A DNA stretch of 64,000 bases from an uncultured Eubacteriales bacterium (GTDB lineage Bacteria > Bacillota > Clostridia > UBA1381 > UMGS1253). Every line of letters begins with the position of its first letter. Position 1 is the first letter of the stretch. Location of the stretch: NCBI GenBank assembly GCA_902492065.1, contig CABUKE010000001.1, positions 434,001 to 498,000 on the forward strand, written 5' to 3'. Under the pieces are notes generated by a model. That model ran no database searches and was not told the origin of the DNA. It was given only the letters and a program-made list of their open reading frames with translations. This document shows positions 41,805-47,976 of the stretch, piece by piece. Position numbers and translations under genes: made by a program.

Positions 41805-43439
41805 ATGGCAAAGGATATATTGTTTGGTCAGGAAGCGAGAAATGCGCTTGAAAAGGGTCTTAACCAGCTTGCAAATACGGTAAAGGTTACGCTGGGGCCG
41901 AAGGGGCGCAATGTTGTTCTGGATAAAAAGTTTGGTGCGCCGCTTATTACAAATGACGGTGTTACGATTGCAAAGGAAATCGAGCTGGAGGACGCATTTG
42001 AGAACATGGGCGCACAGCTCGTTAAGGAAGTTGCGACAAAGACGAACGATGTAGCGGGCGACGGTACGACGACGGCGACGCTGCTGGCACAGGCGCTTGT
42101 GCGCGAGGGGCTTAAAAACGTAGCAGCCGGCGCAAACCCGATGATTGTAAAGAAAGGTATTGCAAAGGCAGTAGAAGCTGCGGTAGAGTATATTAAGTCG
42201 AGTGCGAAAGCGGTTGACGGCAAGGACGACATCGCGCGGGTTGCTTCCGTATCGGCGGCGGACGAAACCATCGGCAGCTTGATTGCTGAGGCAATGGAGA
42301 AGGTAACCAGCGACGGCGTTATCACGGTAGAGGAGTCGAAAACGGCAGAAACCTATTCTGAGATTGTAGAAGGGATGCAGTTCGACCGCGGCTACATTTC
42401 GCCGTACATGGTAACGGATACAGACAAGATGGAGGCGGAGCTGGACGACCCGTACATCCTGATTACGGATAAAAAGATTTCCAACATTCAGGAGATTCTG
42501 CCGATTCTGGAGCAGATTGTACAGCAGGGCAAAAAGCTGCTCATTATTGCTGAGGATGTTGAAGGCGAAGCAAACGCAACGCTCGTTGTCAATAAGCTGC
42601 GCGGTACGTTCACCTGCGTTGCAGTTAAGGCGCCGGGCTTTGGTGACCGCAGAAAGGAAATGTTGCGTGATATCGCCATTCTGACGGGCGGCGAGGTCAT
42701 CAGCGAGGAGCTTGGCCTCGATTTGAAAGAAACGACGCTTGACCAGCTTGGACGTGCGCGCCAGGTTAAGGTTCAGAAGGAGAACACTATCATTGTTGAC
42801 GGTGCGGGTGCAAAAGAGGATATCCAGGGCCGAATCAGCCAGATTAAAGCACAGATTGAGGAAACGACGTCCGAATTTGATAAGGAAAAGCTGCAAGAGC
42901 GTTTGGCGAAGCTGTCTGGCGGCGTAGCGGTTATCAAAGTCGGCGCGGCAACAGAGACCGAGATGAAAGAGCTTAAGCTCCGTATCGAGGACGCGCTCGC
43001 AGCAACAAAGGCTGCTGTAGAGGAAGGTATTGTTGCAGGCGGCGGCAGCACATACATTGCAGCGCTTGACAATGTTGCAAAACTGCTCGACACGACAAGC
43101 GGCGACGAAAAGACGGGCGTAAGCATTGTGCTTAAGGCGCTCGAAGAGCCGGTTCGCCAAATTGCGGCAAACGCCGGTGTAGAAGGCAGCGTCATTGTAC
43201 AGGAGATTAAGAGTTCTGACAAAGGCGTTGGATACAATGCGCTTACTGAGGAATATGTTGATATGGTAAAGGCTGGTATTGTTGACCCGGCAAAGGTTAC
43301 GAGAAGCGCGCTGCAAAACGCGGCAAGCGTGGCAGCTATGGTGCTCACGACTGAGAGCGTTGTTGCTGACAAACCGGCTCCGGAACCGGCGCCTGCTGCT
43401 GGCGCACCTGGTATGGGCGGCATGGGCGGCATGTATTAA
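41805..43439 (+). CDS. groEL: Chaperonin GroEL
   Basis: 544 aa. It contains LGPKGRNVVLDKKFGAP, NDGVTIAKEIELED, DVAGDGTTTATLLA and the C-terminal GGMGGMY tail. GroEL forms the double heptamer that refolds proteins with GroES and ATP. Regulation is by HrcA at the CIRCE site ahead of groES. AGGAGG precedes ATG 41805. A terminator with a GAAA loop follows. It is the only GroEL in the window. Confidence 0.98.
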   Translation: MAKDILFGQEARNALEKGLNQLANTVKVTLGPKGRNVVLDKKFGAPLITNDGVTIAKEIELEDAFENMGAQLVKEVATKTNDVAGDGTTTATLLAQALVREGLKNVAAGANPMIVKKGIAKAVEAAVEYIKSSAKAVDGKDDIARVASVSAADETIGSLIAEAMEKVTSDGVITVEESKTAETYSEIVEGMQFDRGYISPYMVTDTDKMEAELDDPYILITDKKISNIQEILPILEQIVQQGKKLLIIAEDVEGEANATLVVNKLRGTFTCVAVKAPGFGDRRKEMLRDIAILTGGEVISEELGLDLKETTLDQLGRARQVKVQKENTIIVDGAGAKEDIQGRISQIKAQIEETTSEFDKEKLQERLAKLSGGVAVIKVGAATETEMKELKLRIEDALAATKAAVEEGIVAGGGSTYIAALDNVAKLLDTTSGDEKTGVSIVLKALEEPVRQIAANAGVEGSVIVQEIKSSDKGVGYNALTEEYVDMVKAGIVDPAKVTRSALQNAASVAAMVLTTESVVADKPAPEPAPAAGAPGMGGMGGMY

Positions 43440-43452
43440 TCCAAATAAAAAT

Positions 43453-43476
43453 GCGGACCGAAAGGTCCGCTTTTTT
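43453..43476 (+). terminator. Terminator of groESL
   Basis: GCGGACC, loop GAAA, GGTCCGC (43453-43470), then TTTTTT. Confidence 0.92.
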
Positions 43477-43517
43477 ATTGTTGTGATAAGAAATTGTATT
43501 ATTTATGTTAAAAATGT

Positions 43518-43609
43518 TTGCGTCAAAATTGCGTTAAAAAGTAGTCGTTTTGCCACAAAATTGGGTTTTGACGTTATAATGATACCAACATAAGAAAATT
43601 GCGTCAAAG
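43518..43609 (+). promoter_or_regulatory. Repeat-rich promoter of the RHH gene
   Basis: Two direct 11-bp repeats, TTGCGTCAAAA (43518-43528) and TTGCGTTAAAA (43529-43539), are followed by a reversed copy TTTTGACGTTA (43566-43576) and another direct copy TTGCGTCAAAG (43599-43609). The promoter is TTGCCA (43550-43555), 19-base spacer, TATAAT (43575-43580). The third copy touches the -10 and the fourth reaches the ribosome binding site. Such repeats suit a ribbon-helix-helix autorepressor. Confidence 0.7.
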
Positions 43610-43620
43610 AGGTGTTGGGA

Positions 43621-43827
43621 GTGTCGGATAATATGCGAAGATATACAGTGAGAATTAATGGAGTATTACTTGAAAAATTAGATTATATTGCCAAAGCGGA
43701 TGGAAGAACAAAAAATAAGCAAGTAATACAATTAATAAAGAAAAGTATATCAGAATATGAAGAAGAGTTTGGCACTATAACACCAGATTTAATAAGAGAA
43801 ATGAGGGATAATAATAAAGATAATTGA
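43621..43827 (+). CDS. Small ribbon-helix-helix DNA-binding protein
   Basis: 68 aa. The start is GTG 43621, 6 bases after GAGGTG, giving MSDNMRRYTVRINGVLLEKL. The RRYTVRIN strand followed by two helices (LLEKLDYIAKADGRTKN, then KQVIQLIKKSISEYEEEF) matches Arc/MetJ-type RHH proteins, which bind DNA as dimers through the strand. It is not followed by a toxin gene: the next 300 bases are non-coding. Four copies of an 11-bp repeat around its promoter suggest autoregulation. Confidence 0.75.
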   Translation: MSDNMRRYTVRINGVLLEKLDYIAKADGRTKNKQVIQLIKKSISEYEEEFGTITPDLIREMRDNNKDN

Positions 43828-43895
43828 CTTACTACAGAAAAATAAAATATAACAAAAAAATAATGGAATAAAAACAAAAATCATTAAAAATATTA

Positions 43896-44019
43896 TTTTT
43901 CTACTGTGCCGCAGGCATAGCCGTGACATGTTTTTCTTAATTGTCAATATTTTTCCTATTTGCAAACCGAAAGACAGACATGTTATACCCCAGGCTATGC
44001 CTCCGGGACAGTAGAAAAA
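43896..44019. repeat. Inverted repeat downstream of the RHH gene
   Basis: Left arm 43896-43930 and right arm 43979-44019 are imperfect reverse complements about 35-41 bases long: TTTTTCTACTGTGCC with GGGACAGTAGAAAAA, then GCAGGCATAGCC with GGCTATGCC and ACATG with CATGT. The 48-base centre is AT-rich. The left arm shares GCCGCAGGCATA with the left arm of the repeat at 4313-4612. The region 43828-44141 holds no gene. Confidence 0.75.
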
Positions 44020-44041
44020 GGCAGATATATCCAAATAGGAC

Positions 44042-44075
44042 AAAAAAAGAAAAGGACAGGCCCGAAAGCCTGTCC
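44042..44075 (-). terminator. Terminator of the XRE regulator gene
   Basis: On the minus strand GGACAGGC, loop TTTCGG, GCCTGTCC is followed by TTTTCTTTTTTT. Confidence 0.88.
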
Positions 44076-44141
44076 TAAACCCGTGTTCCCTTACAAATAT
44101 TTCTACATCTTACCCCTCTGCCTGTTTATCGGTTCGTAGGA

Positions 44142-44378
44142 TTATTCTGGTTTATATGGTTTTTTAAACTCAGAAATACCCAGCAGATAGTCGGTTGTAA
44201 CGTCATAGTAAGCCGCTAATGCCACTAAAACATTCAGCGGTACCTGACGCACACCCCGCTCGTACTTAGAGTACAAAGATTGGTCACAGACCAAGTATTT
44301 CGCAATTTCTTTCTGCGTAATGTCCGCATCCTCCCGGAGGTCACGGATTCGTAACCGAATCTCAGGGATATTCTTCAT
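44142..44378 (-). CDS. XRE family helix-turn-helix regulator
   Basis: 78 aa. The HTH is formed by LREDADITQKEIAKYLVCDQ and SLYSKYERGVRQVP, with the ALAAYYDVTTDYLLGI end common in small XRE repressors of the phage Cro/C1 type. The start is ATG 44378, 8 bases after GAGG. Its promoter on the minus strand is TTGTCC (44452-44447), 17 bases, TATAAT (44429-44424), with the -35 inside one of two matching operators. It is divergent from the small cysteine protein gene at 44536. Confidence 0.88.
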   Translation of the reverse strand: MKNIPEIRLRIRDLREDADITQKEIAKYLVCDQSLYSKYERGVRQVPLNVLVALAAYYDVTTDYLLGISEFKKPYKPE

Positions 44379-44423
44379 TTCTACCACCTCGTTTTCTTAA
44401 TGTATTCTATAGCAAGTAACACT

Positions 44424-44490
44424 ATTATAACATAGATTATACTATAGGACAAATCTTCCTATTGACATTTTGGACGAATAGTCCTAACAT
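44424..44490. promoter_or_regulatory. Divergent promoters with twin 17-bp operators
   Basis: Operator 1 TAGGACAAATCTTCCTA (44445-44461) and operator 2 TTGGACGAATAGTCCTA (44470-44486) match at 12 of 17 positions, and both are imperfect palindromes with GGAC and TCC halves. Operator 1 covers the minus-strand -35 TTGTCC; operator 2 lies inside the plus-strand promoter TTGACA (44462-44467), 17 bases, TAACAT (44485-44490). The XRE protein is the likely binder. Confidence 0.7.
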
Positions 44491-44535
44491 TATTCTGTGT
44501 TACATAATATTATTTTTGAAGGGAAGGGAACATAG

Positions 44536-44760
44536 GTGAATCAAAGAACCAATACGTATGGCAGCTTGGGGAAGGATGGAGAAAACGCAAGTAATACCTG
44601 TGGTAGATGCCAATATTATATACCGCATTATATCAGGGTTGATAACACATTTAAACGGAGTGCATTCGGTCATTGCACTTTTCCGCAAATAAAATACAGG
44701 ACGATAGACCACTTGGCCTGTGTACATTTTATAGAGGCTGACGAAACGAAAGAGCGGTAA
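44536..44760 (+). CDS. Small cysteine-containing protein of unknown function
   Basis: 74 aa. The start is GTG 44536, behind GGGAAGGGAA. The sequence has four cysteines in the form CGRC...GHC...LAC, close to aromatic residues (YYIPHYI, FGHCTFP), so it may hold zinc or a disulfide. I recognise no family. It has a good promoter that overlaps an operator shared with the divergent XRE gene and its own terminator. It could be a regulated accessory or prophage-type gene. The coding status is supported by context more than by sequence. Confidence 0.6.
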   Translation: MNQRTNTYGSLGKDGENASNTCGRCQYYIPHYIRVDNTFKRSAFGHCTFPQIKYRTIDHLACVHFIEADETKER

Positions 44761-44790
44761 AAAGGAGGGGGAATAGCCCCGTCCTTTTTC
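44759..44790 (+). terminator. Terminator after the cysteine protein gene
   Basis: AAAAAGGA...GGGG pairs with CCCC...TCCTTTTT around loop AATAG, with one unpaired base on each side; the T run continues the tail. Confidence 0.75.
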
Positions 44791-44875
44791 TATGCGCTGT
44801 TATGGCAAGGGAAATATTGCGCCGAGGCGGGGCATAGGATAGTTAAGAGAATATAGAATGAGGAGATGCTCGGCT

Positions 44876-45757
44876 ATGTACCGGTTTATCGTGGTTCGGA
44901 AACGTGCGGTGGTATTGTGCAGTATTTTACTGGTGCTGGCGCTCGCAGGAGGAATTTGTTTTGCAGCGGCGGGCGTTGTTACGACACAGGAACAGATTCC
45001 GGAAGCAGAAAGCGTCAGCCTTCCGGTCCTGATGTACCACAGCGTTCTGAAGAATCCTTCATCAGCAGGAACTTATGTTGTTTCCCCGGAGACGCTGGAA
45101 AATGATTTGAAATACCTGAAGGAACACGGCTATACTGCCGTTTTGAGCGAGGAAGTAGTCAACTACGTAAAAAATGGCGGCGTATTGCCGGAAAAGCCAG
45201 TCATGATTACATTTGACGATGGACATTTGAATAACCTCACTTATGTCGTGCCGCTTTTGGAGCAGTACGACATGAAAGCGGTTATTTCTGTGGTGGGGAG
45301 TTACACGGAAACGGCGGCGGAGCGCGATGACCATAATCCGAATTATGCCTATTTCGCATGGGAAGAGATTACAGCCTGTGTCGAATCCGGTCGGATAGAG
45401 ATTGGAAACCATACCTACGATATGCACAATCAGAAGTCGCGTCGTGGCGCGATGAAAAAGCGCGGGGAGAGCGACGCGGAATATGAGCAGGCGCTCGGTA
45501 ACGATTTGATGAAAACGCAAACACTGCTGAAAGAACACTGTGGGATAGAGCCGCGTATCTTCACCTATCCGTACGGCGCTGTTAGCAATGCTTCGCTCGA
45601 AATTGTGAAGAAACTTGGCTTTGAGATGTCGCTCGGCTGTGGTGAAAAAGTCAATACGCTCACGCGCGGCGACCCGGAGTGCTTGTATCAGATTGGCCGG
45701 TTTAACCGGCCGAGCGGAATCAGCACGGAAAAATTTATGGAAAAGCTCGGGATTTGA
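44876..45757 (+). CDS. Polysaccharide deacetylase (NodB family), membrane-anchored
   Basis: 293 aa. An N-terminal membrane segment (residues about 11-33) is followed by a NodB homology domain. Motif 1 is MITFDDGH with the catalytic base and metal Asp, motif 2 is IGNHTYDMHNQ (HxxxH), and FTYPYGAVS precedes the end. It removes acetyl groups from cell-wall or secreted glycans outside the membrane. The start is ATG 44876, 10 bases after GAGGAG; ATG 44858 overlaps the site. It is 75 bases from another deacetylase-like gene on the same strand. Confidence 0.9.
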   Translation: MYRFIVVRKRAVVLCSILLVLALAGGICFAAAGVVTTQEQIPEAESVSLPVLMYHSVLKNPSSAGTYVVSPETLENDLKYLKEHGYTAVLSEEVVNYVKNGGVLPEKPVMITFDDGHLNNLTYVVPLLEQYDMKAVISVVGSYTETAAERDDHNPNYAYFAWEEITACVESGRIEIGNHTYDMHNQKSRRGAMKKRGESDAEYEQALGNDLMKTQTLLKEHCGIEPRIFTYPYGAVSNASLEIVKKLGFEMSLGCGEKVNTLTRGDPECLYQIGRFNRPSGISTEKFMEKLGI

Positions 45758-45831
45758 GGAGCTGTATGTTGCAAAGAGGTGTATGAAATGGTATAATATC
45801 GGAGTAAGAAAAGCCAAACCGGAGGAAGAAT

Positions 45832-46779
45832 ATGGAGCGGATACATTGGCCGGATGGAAAGCAGTTTGCGTTTACGATTGTGGACGATACCGACTTGTCG
45901 ACAGTTAAAAATGTGGAACAAATCTACGCACATTTACAGAAGGCCGGGATGCGCACGACAAAGACGGTGTGGGCATATCCCAGCCGTGATACCTTTCATG
46001 GGGACTGCCTGACGGCAAATCCTGAGTACCGGAAGTTTGTACAGGAGCTCGACCGAAAGGGGGTTGAAATCGCGTATCACGGCGCAGGTTCCGGCGCTTT
46101 TACGCGGGAAGAAACACGGGCGGGACTCGAAGAGGTACGCAGAACGGTCGGGCATTATCCACGGATGCATGTCAATCACGCAAACAATGCGGATGGAATT
46201 TACTGGGGCGCAAGCCGGCTTACCCCGTTTGTAGCGTTTTTTTTCGGTTTGTACCGGCGGCTGCGTGGGCGCACGCCCTCTACCTACGGTCATGTCCCGG
46301 ACAGCGAGTATTTTTGGGGTGATATCTGCAAGCAGAACATCGATTACATCCGTAACCATACGTTCCGGGGACTGAATATTTTGCGTTATGACAAAGTGAT
46401 GCCATATTGGGATCAAAAAAAGCAAGCCTATTCAAATTATTGGTACAGTGCGTCGGATGGGATGGAATACAGCGCCTTTATGCGGCTTGTGACGCGCAAA
46501 CGGGTGGACAAGCTGGTAAAAGAGGGCGGCTTGGCTGTAATTTACGTCCACTTTGCGTTTGGCTTTACGGACGACGATGGGGTGCCAAAGCAGGATTTTT
46601 TGGACAGAATAGACTATGTTGCGTCGCAGAACGGCTGGTTTGCTTCGTTAAGTGAAGTGCTGGATTTCCTGAAAATGCAGAAAGGCCGTGGCAAAAAAGT
46701 AGGGTATTTTGCGAAGTTAAGAATGGATTTAACATGGATGGCAGAAGCCCTTTGGACGAAGTTGTTGGGCCAAAAATAA
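45832..46779 (+). CDS. Polysaccharide deacetylase-like protein, divergent
   Basis: 315 aa, no signal peptide. It starts IHWPDGKQFAFTIVDDTDLS, where VDDTD occupies the place of the NodB TFDD motif; later segments IAYHGAGSG and MHVNHANNADG offer histidines that could be the metal ligands. YGHVPDSEYFWGD is unusual for the family. It resembles proteins of the polysaccharide-deacetylase fold found in glycan gene clusters whose activity is untested. GGAGG precedes ATG 45832, and the following glycosyltransferase begins 19 bases after its stop, so they form an operon. Confidence 0.7.
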   Translation: MERIHWPDGKQFAFTIVDDTDLSTVKNVEQIYAHLQKAGMRTTKTVWAYPSRDTFHGDCLTANPEYRKFVQELDRKGVEIAYHGAGSGAFTREETRAGLEEVRRTVGHYPRMHVNHANNADGIYWGASRLTPFVAFFFGLYRRLRGRTPSTYGHVPDSEYFWGDICKQNIDYIRNHTFRGLNILRYDKVMPYWDQKKQAYSNYWYSASDGMEYSAFMRLVTRKRVDKLVKEGGLAVIYVHFAFGFTDDDGVPKQDFLDRIDYVASQNGWFASLSEVLDFLKMQKGRGKKVGYFAKLRMDLTWMAEALWTKLLGQK

Positions 46780-46798
46780 TTTGGAGGGGAAAGACGCA

Positions 46799-47890
46799 AT
46801 GGAAAGGAAGGCAGTTTTGCAGTTTGCGGCCTTTTCCGCGCCGTATGGGGGGAACTTTATCTGCTCGTTGCGGCGGCTTGAGGAATTGTTTGCAGAGGCA
46901 GGTATTTGTACTGTTTATGTATTCCCCGTTGCGGCGCGTGGCCTTAGCTGGGCGGAACAAATGCAAAATGATGGGGCGGAGGTATTCTTTTTGGAAGAAC
47001 GTCCTGCGGCGGCTGCGTCGCGGCTGCGCAGTATTTTTGTGCAGTATGGCGTAATGGCAATCCACACGCATTTCAGCGAAACAAAATATAATTTGATTCT
47101 GAAGCGCGCACTTCATGGGAAACGGATTGCGTGGGTGCGCCATGTACACAGCGCATACCGGTATGCCGGGTTCTGGAAGGAGCCGCTGAAGCGGTTTGCC
47201 GAGCCGTGCGACCAGATTATAGCTTGCAGCAGCCAGATTGCGGAGGACATGGCGGCGCACGGGTATGCGTGGGAACGGATTTCCTGTGTATACAATGGGA
47301 TTGACTTTAGCCGGCTTGAACGGTATGAACCGCTTGCCAGCAGGCAACTTGGCATACCGGAGAATGCGAAACGGATTCTGATGTTCGGGTACGACGTCAC
47401 AATCAAGGGAATTGACATTGCGCTTACCGCCATTGCGCATCTGCGCAAAAAGCGGGAAGTAGTCCTTCTTCTTGTAGCGGGACAGAACCTTGCGCGCGTC
47501 CGTGCCGATATTGCTTCCCGGCTCGGCGGTGTACCGGAGTGGGTCGTGTTTTTGCCCCCACGAGAGGATGTTGCAACGTATTACCATATGGCGGATGTAT
47601 TCCTGTCTGCAAGCCGAACCGAGGGGCTTTGCTATGCGCTTTTGGAGGCACAGTATTGTGAGACTTATGTAGCAGCCAGCAGAATCCCCGGGCATGTGCC
47701 TGTTGCATCCATGTTTGAATGTGGGAACGCAGAGGCGCTTGCCGGCTGTTTAGAGGAAGCGTTCTGCTTGGAGGCAGAGGAAAAAAGCAAAATAATTCAA
47801 AGGCAGAAGGAAAACATGATAAAATGCTATTCGGCAGAAGCCTGGGCGCAGCAGGTACGGGAGGTATATCGGCAGAAGCTTGGAATATAA
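46799..47890 (+). CDS. Glycosyltransferase family 4-like
   Basis: 363 aa with a GT-B fold. The N-terminal half has AAFSAPYGGNFICSLRRLEE and IHTHFSETKYN, the middle has CVYNGIDFSRL, and the donor-binding motif SRTEGLCYALLEAQYCE carries the EX7E pair. It transfers a sugar from a nucleotide donor to an unknown acceptor in the cytoplasm. The start is ATG 46799, after GGAGGGG; a TTG at 46781 overlaps the site. With the upstream deacetylase-like gene it suggests a surface polysaccharide step. Confidence 0.88.
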   Translation: MERKAVLQFAAFSAPYGGNFICSLRRLEELFAEAGICTVYVFPVAARGLSWAEQMQNDGAEVFFLEERPAAAASRLRSIFVQYGVMAIHTHFSETKYNLILKRALHGKRIAWVRHVHSAYRYAGFWKEPLKRFAEPCDQIIACSSQIAEDMAAHGYAWERISCVYNGIDFSRLERYEPLASRQLGIPENAKRILMFGYDVTIKGIDIALTAIAHLRKKREVVLLLVAGQNLARVRADIASRLGGVPEWVVFLPPREDVATYYHMADVFLSASRTEGLCYALLEAQYCETYVAASRIPGHVPVASMFECGNAEALAGCLEEAFCLEAEEKSKIIQRQKENMIKCYSAEAWAQQVREVYRQKLGI

Positions 47891-47976
47891 CAAATATTTT
47901 TACAAATATCGGTTAGTTTAGACAAATTCGGGGTATAATCTAAAATGGGAAAGTATATAGGAAAGAAGGAATCGGC

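Noticed and set aside
41769..43316. 515-aa ORF on the minus strand across groEL
   Set aside because: It is a mirror of the strongly biased groEL codons and has no ribosome binding site or recognisable family.
43621..43827. RHH protein as the antitoxin of a type II toxin-antitoxin pair
   Set aside because: No toxin-sized ORF with a ribosome binding site follows within 300 bases; only an inverted repeat and a terminator do.
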